From contig NZ_FQXM01000005.1 in NCBI RefSeq assembly GCF_900129965.1, positions 186,001-250,000 on the forward strand: DNA of 64,000 nt, written 5' to 3'. Made by a program: the position numbers and the translations under genes. Under the pieces are notes generated by a model. The model had not been told where the DNA came from, did no database searches, and saw only the letters and a list, made by a program, of their open reading frames with translations. Positions 1-9,256 of the stretch are shown one piece after another. The first letter of the stretch is position 1. Each line of letters starts with the position of its first letter. The DNA is from Clostridium grantii DSM 8605 (GTDB lineage Bacteria; Bacillota; Clostridia; Clostridiales; Clostridiaceae).

Positions 1-1
1 T

Positions 2-1303
2 GATTACATTGCAAAACCTATAAGTAATCAAGAAGTAGTAAGCATTGTGAAAAAAGCAATTTTAGCAATAAAAGAAGAGAAGGATTTAAATTTATTAGAG
101 AAGTTAAAACAAGATGAAACAAAGATGTTGAATAACTATTTTGCAAAGTCAAGACAATTAGTTCAAAGTCAAATCTTAAAAAATATTTTAACTAACAATG
201 AAATATCAGATTTATCAGAAGATTTAAAAGTTATTCCTCAAAATTCAAGTAAACATGCAGCCATAGTAATAAAATCTCTTAGTAAAATAGAAGATAGTGC
301 AATTAATAAAAAATATATATTGAAATATATAGAAGAGAATCAAGGATATTATGATTTTGAAATTAAACAAACAATAATTAATAATAATATAGTTTTTGTA
401 GTTCTATTTACAAATAAAATTAGTCAAAAGGATGCAAAGAAAACTATTAATAAGTTCTGTAAATCCATATTAAATTATATTTCTGACTGGGTTGAAGTAA
501 ATTTTTATATTGGAGTAAGTTCAATTTATAGTGATACAAAAGAAATGTGGAAAGCTTATCAAGAGGCTTTTAATGTAGCAGAAAATCAATTTTTTATTAG
601 AAATAAAAGTATATCATTTAGGGAAGATTTAGAAAAAAATGATCGAAATATTAAATTTTCTATTATCCATGATTTGGATTATTTTTATAACTTTCTTCAG
701 CGTCAGAATATTTATAATGAAGAAATTGAAACAGAAATTAATAAACTAATAGATGAAATATCAGTTTATTCTAAAGGCAACATTTCATTAGCAAAATCAA
801 TACTTTCAGAAGTCTGTATTACAATAGGTAGATTATATTTAAAACAAAACACACATAATGACTTTTCTGTGGAACAAATACAAAATGATATAAATAAATT
901 ATACAACATACAAGATAGTAAAAAGTATATTATTAATTTTATTAAAATAATTTCTCAGCAAGAGAAACATGAAGAATACTCACCTATCATAACTAGCGCA
1001 ATGGCTTTTATTAAAAAGCATTATTGTGAAAATATTTCTTTAGAAACTGTTAGTGATTCTATTTCTATCAACCCATCATATTTAAGTAGGTTAATTAAAA
1101 AAGAAACGGGTAAGAATTTTATAGATATAATTTTAGAAGAAAGAATCAATACAGCAAAGCAACTACTACAAGACCCAAAATTAAGATTAAATGAGATAGC
1201 CTCTTTAGTAGGATATAAAGATTACGCATATTTTTATCAAGTATTTAAAAAGAACATGGGGATAACACCCATGGATTTTCGTAAAAATAATAGAAAATTA
1301 TGA
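2..1303 (+). CDS. Response regulator with AraC-type DNA-binding domain (YesN-like), 5' end outside window
   Basis: The frame is already open at base 2 and reads DYIAKPISNQEVVSIVKKAI before the GTG at 47. That is the end of a receiver domain with the conserved Lys-Pro, so the GTG is internal and the true start lies left of the window. A long middle region follows, then two helix-turn-helix units in the last 100 residues (ITSAMAFIKKHYCENISL..., IASLVGYKDYAYFYQVFKK), typical of AraC/XylS proteins. By family, such YesN-type regulators pair with a YesM-type membrane kinase and activate neighbouring sugar ABC transporters. The binding-protein gene starts 140 bp downstream, so control of that transporter is the likely role. 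Confidence 0.9.
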   Translation, partial: DYIAKPISNQEVVSIVKKAILAIKEEKDLNLLEKLKQDETKMLNNYFAKSRQLVQSQILKNILTNNEISDLSEDLKVIPQNSSKHAAIVIKSLSKIEDSAINKKYILKYIEENQGYYDFEIKQTIINNNIVFVVLFTNKISQKDAKKTINKFCKSILNYISDWVEVNFYIGVSSIYSDTKEMWKAYQEAFNVAENQFFIRNKSISFREDLEKNDRNIKFSIIHDLDYFYNFLQRQNIYNEEIETEINKLIDEISVYSKGNISLAKSILSEVCITIGRLYLKQNTHNDFSVEQIQNDINKLYNIQDSKKYIINFIKIISQQEKHEEYSPIITSAMAFIKKHYCENISLETVSDSISINPSYLSRLIKKETGKNFIDIILEERINTAKQLLQDPKLRLNEIASLVGYKDYAYFYQVFKKNMGITPMDFRKNNRKL

Positions 1304-1392
1304 TTTATTTAGAAAAGGTAAATATATATAATGTTTTGTAAATTTTATAGTATATTAAATGATCCTTAAATATTTTATACTAAAAGCATGGA

Positions 1393-1408
1393 AGGTAAAC
1401 GCTTTCAA
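1393..1408 (+). promoter_or_regulatory. Catabolite response element (cre) for CcpA
   Basis: AGGTAAACGCTTTCAA reads on the other strand as TTGAAAGCGTTTACCT, a very close match to the Firmicute cre consensus WTGNAANCGNWNNCW. It lies about 35 bp before the binding-protein start, so CcpA repression of the ABC operon when preferred sugars are present is inferred. Confidence 0.75.
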
Positions 1409-1442
1409 AAGTAGTTAAATCTTAAATATTGGGGGAGTAATT

Positions 1443-2750
1443 ATGAAAAAAGTAATGACGCTTGTACTAAGTGCAATGTTATCAGTAGGATTGATGACAG
1501 GTTGTGGTGGAGGAAATAATGTAAATTCTACAGCAAATAAAAATAATGCTAGTACTGATAGTACTGATAGTACTGATAGTAGTGATAAGGTTGTTTTAAC
1601 TATATTTCATCATATGGGAGAAGAACCAAAAAGAAATGGATTAGATGCATTAGCAACAGCTTTTACAAAAGAGCATCCAGAAGTAACCTTTGATATACAA
1701 TCAATAGATTATGGACAATACACTTCAATTTTGAAAACTAAAATATCTGCAGGGGATTCACCTGATATTATATTCAGACGCCCTAAGAGTCTTCCAGAAC
1801 TAGTTGAAGCAGGACAAATTATGGATTTATCAAATGAAGATTATGTGAATAACATGGAACCAGCTGCATTACCATCATTGACTATAGACGGTAAAGTTTA
1901 TGGGGTAGCACTTGATGTTACAGCTATTGGCGTTTTGTACAACAAAGATGTATTTGATAAGTTAGATTTAGAAGTTCCTAAAACAGAGGATGAGTATTTT
2001 AATTGTATCAAAGTAATGGAAGATAACAACATTATTCCAATTGCTCGTGGATATAAGGATGCTTGGACCGCTCAACTTGAATATCAAGCAGATCAATTCC
2101 AAATTCTTAATGATAACCCAGATTTCTTTGGTTCAATAGCTAGAGGAGATAAAAAATTCAGCGATTACCCAATTGCAGATACACTTAAAAGATGGTCAAA
2201 ACGTTTAGAACATGGTAACGATGATATATTTGGTACACCAGACTCTAGAGCAGTTGAAATGGTCGCAACTGGAGAAGCAGGAATGATTACACAAGGTTTT
2301 TGGTCATTAGGTTCTCTTCAATCAATAAGTCCTGATACTGAATTTGGATTCTTTGCACTCCCAGTTTCAAATGATGCAGATTATACTCCACTTCTTCATG
2401 CTTTTGCAGATGATGGATTTATGATTAGCGAAACTTCTAAACATAAAGAAGAAGCAAATGAATTCTTTGCCTTCATGATGTCACCAGAAGGGGCTAAAAT
2501 TTGGACAGAAACTTCAGGTCAAATATCTTATGTTAAAGATGTTGGAGTAGATTATCCTTCTTTAGCAGCAAAAGATTTCTTAAGCTACATTCAATCAGGA
2601 AATACAGTTGGACAAGAGGATACAGAAACTTTTGCAGGGCAAATGGATGCTACTTTTAAAGAAAACCAAGAATTATTCCCAGCTGTAAAAGACACGGATC
2701 CAGTAAAATTTATACAAGATTTAGATGCAGAATTTGATGCTATAAGATAA
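1443..2750 (+). CDS. Sugar ABC transporter substrate-binding lipoprotein (family 1)
   Basis: The 435-residue protein starts with a lipoprotein signal (MKKVMTLVLSAMLSVGL, lipobox MTGC), so it is exported and lipidated at about Cys21. A Ser/Thr/Asp-rich linker follows, then a MalE/UgpB-like fold (LTIFHHMGEEPKRNG, ISAGDSPDIIFRRP, FFAFMMSPEGAKIW). It would capture an oligosaccharide and pass it to the two permeases encoded just downstream. The nearby alginate lyase makes alginate oligosaccharides or their breakdown products the best guess for substrate; this is inferred from context. The start has the strong RBS GGGGGAG. No ATPase gene is present in the cluster, so a shared MsmK-type ATPase encoded elsewhere is likely. 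Confidence 0.92.
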   Translation: MKKVMTLVLSAMLSVGLMTGCGGGNNVNSTANKNNASTDSTDSTDSSDKVVLTIFHHMGEEPKRNGLDALATAFTKEHPEVTFDIQSIDYGQYTSILKTKISAGDSPDIIFRRPKSLPELVEAGQIMDLSNEDYVNNMEPAALPSLTIDGKVYGVALDVTAIGVLYNKDVFDKLDLEVPKTEDEYFNCIKVMEDNNIIPIARGYKDAWTAQLEYQADQFQILNDNPDFFGSIARGDKKFSDYPIADTLKRWSKRLEHGNDDIFGTPDSRAVEMVATGEAGMITQGFWSLGSLQSISPDTEFGFFALPVSNDADYTPLLHAFADDGFMISETSKHKEEANEFFAFMMSPEGAKIWTETSGQISYVKDVGVDYPSLAAKDFLSYIQSGNTVGQEDTETFAGQMDATFKENQELFPAVKDTDPVKFIQDLDAEFDAIR

Positions 2751-2790
2751 TTACTATAAAAGAATAAAAGAAAGACAAGGAAAATAGAAG

Positions 2791-2825
2791 AAAGGGTTAG
2801 GACATTCTCCTAATCCTTTATTTTA
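2791..2825 (+). terminator. Intercistronic hairpin between binding protein and permease genes
   Basis: AAAGGGTTAGGA and TCCTAATCCTTT form a 12-bp stem (one G-U pair) with a 4-5 nt loop, followed by TATTTTATC. Leaky attenuators here are common in sugar ABC operons and keep binding protein in excess over permease. Confidence 0.7.
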
Positions 2826-2860
2826 TCAAAAATCAATATTCTTGTAAGGAGGATAATATT

Positions 2861-3736
2861 TTGAAGAAATATTTAAATAAAATGTGGAAGAAATATAAAG
2901 ATAGTTTATGGAAAATAGGATTCTTGGCACCAGCATTTATTTTATTTTTTTATATAGTAGGGGAACCTTTTATTAGAGGATTTTTATATTCGTTTACTGA
3001 TTGGAACGGGGCATCCAAAGAAATGAATATGGTGGGTTTTGACAATTACATGAAATTTTTTAAGGACCCCACTGTTTTATTACCAATTAAAAATTCACTT
3101 TACTATACAGCAATAACTGTAGTAGTAAATAACTTGATAGGGCTTGGGCTAGCTTTATTATTGAATAATAGTTTTAAAGGAACAAAAGTTTATAGAACAA
3201 TATTTTTTATACCTTTTGTAATTAGTTTCGTTTTGGTTGGATTCTTATGGTCTTACATGTATTCAGATGTAATAGGTGCAATATTCAATATTCCAAGTTT
3301 TTTAGGTAATCCTAAAACTGTTATTCCAGCCATTGCTGGAATGTCCCTTTGGAGAGATGCTGGATATGTAATGGTGATTTATCTTGCAGCATTACAATCT
3401 ATACCAGAAGAGTTTTATGAGGCCGCAAAAGTGGATGGAGCAACAGCTTTAAGTAAATTCAAATTTATTACACTACCAATGCTTACACCTGCTTTTACCA
3501 TTAATATTGCATTATTTCTTGGATGGGGAGTTAAAGTATTTGACTATGTAATGGCAGCTACCGGTGGGGGACCAGGTAAATCTTCGGAAACTTTAGCTTT
3601 GTACGTTTACAAATATACATTTAATTACAATAAAGTAGGATACGGTCAAACGGTAGCAATATACATGATGATTTTAGTATTTGTTTTAGCAGGATCAGCA
3701 GCTGCTTTCTTTAGAAAAAGAGAGGTGGAAGTATAA
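2861..3736 (+). CDS. Sugar ABC transporter permease, MalF/UgpA-type
   Basis: A 291-residue integral membrane protein with about six transmembrane helices. It carries the binding-protein-dependent permease EAA loop (EEFYEAAKVDGATALSKFKFITLPML), which docks on the ATPase. It starts at TTG behind AAGGAGG. It forms the membrane channel together with the next gene, whose ATG overlaps this stop codon by one base. The family transports mono- and oligosaccharides; the substrate here is inferred only from the alginate context. Confidence 0.92.
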   Translation: MKKYLNKMWKKYKDSLWKIGFLAPAFILFFYIVGEPFIRGFLYSFTDWNGASKEMNMVGFDNYMKFFKDPTVLLPIKNSLYYTAITVVVNNLIGLGLALLLNNSFKGTKVYRTIFFIPFVISFVLVGFLWSYMYSDVIGAIFNIPSFLGNPKTVIPAIAGMSLWRDAGYVMVIYLAALQSIPEEFYEAAKVDGATALSKFKFITLPMLTPAFTINIALFLGWGVKVFDYVMAATGGGPGKSSETLALYVYKYTFNYNKVGYGQTVAIYMMILVFVLAGSAAAFFRKREVEV

Positions 3737-4572
3737 TGAAAATCAAAACTCAGAAAAAAATCCTTAAAATAGTGTATCATATAGTAGCAATAATTTTAGC
3801 AATGATTTTTTTATCACCTTTTTACATTTCAATAGTGTATTCCCTTAAAACTAAAAGTGAAATTGCATTTACGGGACTTGCATGGCCAAAAGTACTACAT
3901 TTTGAGAACTTTACAAAAGCCATTGAAATGTCTAATTTCTTTAATGCAGCAAAAAATAGCTTGATTGTTACTATTGGAGTTGTGTTATTAGTTACATTTA
4001 CATGTTCTATGGCTGCATATGTTATTGCAAGGGGAAAAGGTAAGATATATTCAGTTATGTATTATATTTCTCTAGCAGCCATATTAATACCCTTTCAAGT
4101 AGTAATGCTACCTTTATATAAAACTATAGATAAAGCTAGATTAATGAATACAAACTTAGGTCTTATTCTTGCCATAGCTGGTTTTCAAGTAGGGTATAAT
4201 ATTTTTATTTATACTGGGTTTATAAAAACAGTTCCTATAGAAATTGAAGAAGCTGCAACAATTGATGGATGTAATAAATTTCAAACCTTTTGGATTATTG
4301 TGTTCCCTTTATTGAAACCAATTGTAGCCACTTCTATAATATTAAATGCTTTAACGGCATGGAATGAATTCCCTATAACTTTAATAATTGCTCAAACAGA
4401 TTCTGCTAAAACAATTCCTTTGTCACAATATTTCTTTTTTGGACAATATAGTTCTGAATTAAATTTAGCCTTTGCTTCATTCACTCTAGCAATGATTCCA
4501 ATTATTATTTTATATTTGATATTGCAAAAATATATTATTGGTGGTTTAATGGCTGGAGGGGTAAAAGGATAA
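3736..4572 (+). CDS. Sugar ABC transporter permease, MalG-type
   Basis: A 278-residue permease with six predicted transmembrane helices and the EAA motif (EIEEAATIDGCNKFQTFWIIVFPLL). It starts at the ATG overlapping the upstream permease stop (translational coupling) behind GAGGTGG. The C-terminal YIIGGLMAGGVKG is typical of MalG-type partners. A relic of a second permease with the closely similar ending YIVSGMVAGAVKG lies at 21065-21163, so the genome once had a related transporter there. Confidence 0.92.
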   Translation: MKIKTQKKILKIVYHIVAIILAMIFLSPFYISIVYSLKTKSEIAFTGLAWPKVLHFENFTKAIEMSNFFNAAKNSLIVTIGVVLLVTFTCSMAAYVIARGKGKIYSVMYYISLAAILIPFQVVMLPLYKTIDKARLMNTNLGLILAIAGFQVGYNIFIYTGFIKTVPIEIEEAATIDGCNKFQTFWIIVFPLLKPIVATSIILNALTAWNEFPITLIIAQTDSAKTIPLSQYFFFGQYSSELNLAFASFTLAMIPIIILYLILQKYIIGGLMAGGVKG

Positions 4573-4734
4573 AAAAGAAGTATTTCATTGTCCTTTTAAA
4601 GGAAATGGTCATCAATATATAATTGAAGTCTTTAATGAAAGTGTAAATCTGGTATAATTGAAACAAAATACAACAAATTGGCGAGTCTTTAAAAGTAATA
4701 AAAGTGTATATGTAAGAGCTTAGGAGGAAAGACA

Positions 4735-5532
4735 ATGGTTAAAATTGGAATATGTGCATGGGTACTACCTATAAAAGAAGAGGATGTATTTGAATTTGCA
4801 TCATCCATAGGGTTTCAAGGGGTGGATATCGACTTAGGGAAAAACAATAATGGATTTAAATTAGAAGATAAAGATTTGCAAGCAAAGTATCTTCAACTAG
4901 CAGAAAAATATGATGTTGAAATTTGTACCCTTGCTTTAAATACAATGTGTGATAAAAACTACGGCATGAGCCATAAAGAAAATTTTGAAAATGTAAAAGC
5001 AGTATTTGATATAGGTTTTAAAGTTGCAAAAGAAATGGGAGTAAAAACTATCCAAATACCAAGTTTTTTTGATGGTAAAATAGAAGATACACAACAACTT
5101 GAACAAACTATTGAATGTTTAAAATATGCGTCATACCTTGGTGAAAAATATGATATTTTTGTAGGAACAGAAAATGGAGTTTCTACAGAGGATAATTTGA
5201 TTATCTTAGAGAAAGTTAATTCAAATAAGTTATTTATTTACTATGATACTCAAAATCCATACAGATTTTCAGCTCTTGATAATGTAAAAATTGCAGAAGA
5301 TTTACACAAATATGTAAGAGAAATTCATGCTAAGGATAGTTTTCCAGATGGTTCTATAGAATTATATCTTGGACAGGGAGATACCAGATTCAAAGAAGCT
5401 ATTAAAGTATTTGCGGAAAATGATTTTAATGGATGGATTCAACTGGAAAGTGAATACAAAAAATATCCTAATTATTTAGAAATAATAAAAGCAGATTATG
5501 CTATGTTAAAAAAAACTTTTGAGAAAAGCTAA
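4735..5532 (+). CDS. Sugar phosphate isomerase/epimerase, TIM barrel (AP endonuclease 2 superfamily)
   Basis: The 265-residue protein has the xylose-isomerase-like TIM-barrel pattern: a start strand KIGICAWVLP, a central GTENGV, YYDTQNPY, the metal-site EIHAKDS and the C-terminal GWIQLESEY. Acidic residues (E in GTEN, D in YYDTQ, E in LESEY) are placed as expected for a divalent-metal site. Members interconvert sugars or inositol-like compounds in the cytoplasm. Within this cluster it may process a uronate or oligosaccharide breakdown product, but the exact reaction is unknown. It has a good RBS (AGGAGG), with a 162-bp gap after the permease gene that may hold its own promoter (TATAAT at 4653). 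Confidence 0.8.
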   Translation: MVKIGICAWVLPIKEEDVFEFASSIGFQGVDIDLGKNNNGFKLEDKDLQAKYLQLAEKYDVEICTLALNTMCDKNYGMSHKENFENVKAVFDIGFKVAKEMGVKTIQIPSFFDGKIEDTQQLEQTIECLKYASYLGEKYDIFVGTENGVSTEDNLIILEKVNSNKLFIYYDTQNPYRFSALDNVKIAEDLHKYVREIHAKDSFPDGSIELYLGQGDTRFKEAIKVFAENDFNGWIQLESEYKKYPNYLEIIKADYAMLKKTFEKS

Positions 5533-5533
5533 A

Positions 5534-6871
5534 ATGGGAGTAAATAATGAGAACTATAATTTAAAAACAATCACATGGCCTATATTTTTACAAACATTTC
5601 TGACTTTACTTATGGGTAATGTGAATGTTTTTATGCTAAGTCATTTTTCAGACAAAGCAGTGGGTGCAGTGGGAGTTTCAAATCAAATTATAGCAATGCT
5701 AGCAGTGTTATACAATGTGGTGGCCATGGGAACGGCCATACTTATAACTCAATACTTAGGTGCAGAAAACAGAAGTATGGCTAAAAAAGTATCCCAAGTT
5801 TCTTTATTAATGAACTTGTTATTTGGATTAATTTGCAGCCTGATATTTATAGTTTTTGGACAACAATTATTAAATTTAATTAAACTGCCTCCAGATATGA
5901 TGGAGTATGGTTTAATTTATGTAAGGATTGTAGGAGGTACATCTTTTGTACAAGCAACTATAGTAACGGCATCTGCAATTTTAAGAAGTTATGGTTTTAC
6001 AAAATTACCTATGAAAGTTGCAATATTAATGAATATTATTAATATAACAGGAAATTATATTGCGTTGTATAAACCTTTTGGAATACCTGTGTATGGTGTC
6101 ACAGGTGTGGCTATATCAGTTGTAGTAAGTAATATTGTGGGATTTATAGTCATTGCTTATGTAATGAACAATGCAATTAATTTTAAATTTAATTTGAAAA
6201 TTATATCCGAATTTTCTACTAAAATTGTTATGATGGTAATTAAAGTAGGAGCTCCCTCAGCTGGAGAATATATCTCTTATAGTTTTTCGCAAATTGCCAT
6301 AACCGCAGTAATAACTACCTTTGGTGCAGATGTTATTAATACTGGAATATTTGTTAAAAACATTGTATCTTTTGTGTATATATTAAGTTTATCAGTGGGC
6401 CAAGGAACTCAAATTATCATTGGATATATGAAAGGTGCAGGGAAAAATGATCTTATTTATCAAAGAGGACTAGAAAGTTTGAAGATAGCGATGATTTCAA
6501 ATTTAATCATGTCCATAATAATATATTTATTTTCTAGAAATATACTGAGCATATTTACAGAAAATTCTTCTATTATAGAAATGGGAAGAATGATTTTATT
6601 AATTGATATTATATTAGAATTTGGAAGGGCTATAAACCATGTAGTAATGAGCTGTTTAAGAGGTACAGGGGATGTAGGCTACCCAGTTATAATTAGCATA
6701 ATTTCCATGTGGATAGTAGGAGTTTTATTAAGTCATGTTCTAGGCATAAATTTTTGTTTAGGTTTAGTTGGAGTATGGATTGCATCAGGATTAGATGAAT
6801 GGGTAAGAGGAGTTACCTTATTCTTCAGGTGGAAATCTAAAAAATGGAAGAAAATAAGCGTTATGGAATAG
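5534..6871 (+). CDS. MATE family efflux transporter
   Basis: A roughly 445-residue protein with 12 hydrophobic helices in two similar halves (TWPIFLQTFLTLLMGNVNVFMLSHFSDKAVGAVG), the classic MATE (NorM/DinF) fold. Such proteins export cationic compounds in exchange for Na+ or H+. A TTG at 5519 overlapping the isomerase gene is possible, but the first ATG at 5534, just after the isomerase stop, is preferred. The coupling to sugar genes is unusual: it may export a by-product or be a co-transcribed passenger. A strong terminator follows, so it closes the operon. Confidence 0.88.
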   Translation: MGVNNENYNLKTITWPIFLQTFLTLLMGNVNVFMLSHFSDKAVGAVGVSNQIIAMLAVLYNVVAMGTAILITQYLGAENRSMAKKVSQVSLLMNLLFGLICSLIFIVFGQQLLNLIKLPPDMMEYGLIYVRIVGGTSFVQATIVTASAILRSYGFTKLPMKVAILMNIINITGNYIALYKPFGIPVYGVTGVAISVVVSNIVGFIVIAYVMNNAINFKFNLKIISEFSTKIVMMVIKVGAPSAGEYISYSFSQIAITAVITTFGADVINTGIFVKNIVSFVYILSLSVGQGTQIIIGYMKGAGKNDLIYQRGLESLKIAMISNLIMSIIIYLFSRNILSIFTENSSIIEMGRMILLIDIILEFGRAINHVVMSCLRGTGDVGYPVIISIISMWIVGVLLSHVLGINFCLGLVGVWIASGLDEWVRGVTLFFRWKSKKWKKISVME

Positions 6872-6874
6872 TAA

Positions 6875-6922
6875 AAAATAAGAAAGAGTAGGCTAACACA
6901 ACCTACTCTTTCTTATTTTTTT
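6875..6922 (+). terminator. Strong rho-independent terminator after MATE gene
   Basis: AATAAGAAAGAGTAGG pairs with CCTACTCTTTCTTATT (16 bp) and is followed by a T-run. It ends the ABC-isomerase-MATE unit. Confidence 0.9.
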
Positions 6923-6985
6923 GCCAATACTACTATTGATAAATTTTACCTAATATTATATAATTAAAAAGAAGTTTCATATAAG

Positions 6986-7017
6986 TTAATATACTTTCAT
7001 ATATGAAAGTATATTAA
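6986..7017 (+). promoter_or_regulatory. 32-bp perfect palindrome, likely IclR-type operator
   Basis: TTAATATACTTTCATA is followed directly by its exact reverse complement TATGAAAGTATATTAA. It lies 25 bp before the IclR-family start, and a further half-like GTTTCATATAAG sits at 6974. IclR regulators bind palindromes around TGAAA/TTTCA cores and often control themselves, so this is the probable operator. Confidence 0.7.
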
Positions 7018-7042
7018 GGGAAACATATTGGAGGATATAAAA

Positions 7043-7780
7043 ATGGATAAAAGCCCAGCACCAGCACTAAGTATAGGACTTAATGTATTAGAATTAATAG
7101 CTCAAAATGGGGCACTAGGTTTTAATGAACTTTGTGAACTAACAGGTAAAAACTCTACTACTATGAGTAGAATTACTAAAGTTTTAGTAGACACTTTTTA
7201 TATAAAAAAAAATAACAATGGAAAATATGTATTAGGCTATAAACTATTAACTTTAAAAGATGGCAATTCAAAGTGGGATAATATGCTTTCAAAGTCCAAT
7301 GAAGCTCTTTCTGATATTACTAACAAATTTCAAGTTACTTCTCTTTTAATTGGATTTGAAAATAATGTGGTGATAGCATTAGATAAAAAGTCCCATAATA
7401 ATAGTCCTTCACTTCAAAGGAAGGGAACTATAAGTAAACAATATATTAATCGGCCTTGGGGATTTGTATATACAGCTAGCTTGCCTTTAGAGCAGATGAT
7501 GATTTTTATCCATAAAATTAAAAGTGAATTAATTGATGATGACCTTATAAGTGATGAACTTATGTGGGAATATTTAAATTTTACAAGAGAAAATAATTAT
7601 TCAGATGATTTAGGTAAATTATGTAAAGGCATAAGAAGAATTGCAGTTCCAGTATATGATTATAATCAAAAAGTAATTGCTTCGCTAGTAGCGGCTTTTA
7701 TAAGTGAAGCGTTAGATGATAACAAAGTTAATTTATTAATAGATTACTTAAATCTAAAAGCAAGTGAAATTACAAAATAG
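7043..7780 (+). CDS. IclR family transcriptional regulator
   Basis: About 245 residues: an N-terminal winged helix (ALSIGLNVLELIAQNGALGFNELCELTGKNSTTMSRITKVL) and a C-terminal ligand-binding domain (residues about 80-245). The ATG at 7043 has GGAGG eight bases upstream; an earlier TTG overlaps that RBS and is rejected. The family senses sugar acids such as 2-keto-3-deoxygluconate (KdgR), which fits a uronate or alginate cluster. The MFS gene follows after 23 bp, probably in the same transcript. The palindrome just upstream is its likely binding site. Confidence 0.85.
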   Translation: MDKSPAPALSIGLNVLELIAQNGALGFNELCELTGKNSTTMSRITKVLVDTFYIKKNNNGKYVLGYKLLTLKDGNSKWDNMLSKSNEALSDITNKFQVTSLLIGFENNVVIALDKKSHNNSPSLQRKGTISKQYINRPWGFVYTASLPLEQMMIFIHKIKSELIDDDLISDELMWEYLNFTRENNYSDDLGKLCKGIRRIAVPVYDYNQKVIASLVAAFISEALDDNKVNLLIDYLNLKASEITK

Positions 7781-7803
7781 AATTTTTTCAAGGGTGTGAT
7801 AAA

Positions 7804-9081
7804 ATGTATTCAATTGCTTATAAGCAAAGATCTAAAAAATTAAGTAGATTTTTTATGCAAAGTTATGCTAGTTCTTATTTTACTCTTCAAGTGTTCAATG
7901 TAGGATCATTATTTATTACAAGTTTTGTGATTTTTTTAGGATTTTCAGATTCTCAGATAGGCTTTTTAGCTTCAATTCCTGCCATTGTAAATTCAACACA
8001 GGTATTTGCTCCTATGTTATATAATAAATTAAAAAAAAGAAAGCAAATAATTTGTGTTTTAATTTCTTTAAAGTATGTAATGCTTTATTCCATAATACTT
8101 ATACCAATAATTATACCAAAGCAATATCAAATATTAGCTTTCTTTATGACAATGTTTTTAGTTTATACTAATACAATGTTAGTTACAAATGCTTTAACTG
8201 AATGGAATTCTTTTTTTGTTCCAACGGAAATTCAGGGTAGTTATTTTTCAAATAGAAACCTATTAACAAATTTAATAAGTATGATTTCTTCCGTTATAAT
8301 AGGAAAATTACTAGATCATTACGATTCTCAACTTTATGGATATTTTATTATAATGATGGGAGTGCTAATTTTTGCAGTATTTGAAATCACTAGCTTACTG
8401 AGAATTGATGAATATAATGAAGATTTACTTGAAAAAGAAAATTTAAGTTTGAAAAAGATGGTATTGATACCCTTAAAAGACAAAAGATATCTTAGTTATA
8501 TTCTATTTTGCTTGATTTTTAGATTTGCTTGTTCTTTAACAGACCCATATATAAATATTTATTCTTTAAAATATATAAAATTAGAATATTATTATCTCTC
8601 AATTATAGGAAGTATAACAGCATTATTTAAAGTTTTATTGGCCAAAAGATGGGGAAAGTATTTTGACAAAACTGGATGGACAAAGGCATTAAAATTTTCC
8701 GGTATAGGATATGCAATTACCTATATAATATTGATTTTTATTGGTAGCAACAACACTTTTTATTTATATCCAATATTCTCAATTTTAAGAGGAGTATTCA
8801 TGATTGGAAGCAATATAATTCTTTTTAACATTACATTATTGTTTAGTGATAAAGATAATAAAATGATTTATTGGAGCATACAAGGTATGATAATCAGTAT
8901 TTTTTCTTTTGTAGGACCCAATCTTAGCGGAATTATTGTAAAATCAATTAGTTCAAATAAAATAAATATTTTTTCAATGCAGTTAAATGGATATCAATTA
9001 ATGTTTTTTATAACTAGTGTATTAATTTTAGGGAGCACATTGATTTTTACTAGAAAAAAACAAGAAACAAGCCAGATATAA
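7804..9081 (+). CDS. MFS-type transporter
   Basis: 425 residues with about 12 hydrophobic helices, a basic loop after helix 2 (NKLKKRKQIICV) and a long central cytoplasmic loop (LLRIDEYNEDLLEKENL), consistent with a major facilitator. It is co-oriented with and only 23 bp after the IclR gene, so it is probably controlled by it. By context it may import an unsaturated uronate or its keto derivative released by alginate lyase; no sequence motif fixes the substrate. Confidence 0.75.
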   Translation: MYSIAYKQRSKKLSRFFMQSYASSYFTLQVFNVGSLFITSFVIFLGFSDSQIGFLASIPAIVNSTQVFAPMLYNKLKKRKQIICVLISLKYVMLYSIILIPIIIPKQYQILAFFMTMFLVYTNTMLVTNALTEWNSFFVPTEIQGSYFSNRNLLTNLISMISSVIIGKLLDHYDSQLYGYFIIMMGVLIFAVFEITSLLRIDEYNEDLLEKENLSLKKMVLIPLKDKRYLSYILFCLIFRFACSLTDPYINIYSLKYIKLEYYYLSIIGSITALFKVLLAKRWGKYFDKTGWTKALKFSGIGYAITYIILIFIGSNNTFYLYPIFSILRGVFMIGSNIILFNITLLFSDKDNKMIYWSIQGMIISIFSFVGPNLSGIIVKSISSNKINIFSMQLNGYQLMFFITSVLILGSTLIFTRKKQETSQI

Positions 9082-9143
9082 TATGGAAATAATGAATTCC
9101 ATGTACACTTTTTTACTCATAAATGGAAGTGATAAAAAGACCA

Positions 9144-9172
9144 TTGACAAAATAATAAATAAAGGGTAATAT
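9144..9172 (+). promoter_or_regulatory. Sigma-A promoter of the lyase gene
   Basis: TTGACA (9144-9149), a 17-base spacer and TAATAT (9167-9172) form a near-perfect vegetative promoter. Arms ATTCCATGTACACTT and AAGTTTACATGGAAT (one mismatch) flank it and could be operator sites. Confidence 0.75.
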
Positions 9173-9256
9173 AAGTTTACATGGAATACTATGACAAATA
9201 GTAAAGAAAAAATTTGAATTAATAGATAATTTATTAATTCAAATATAATTATATGG

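Noticed and set aside
4535..4735. 66-aa minus-strand frame after the permease gene
   Set aside because: Hydrophobic, AT-driven, no RBS, overlaps the promoter region of the isomerase gene.
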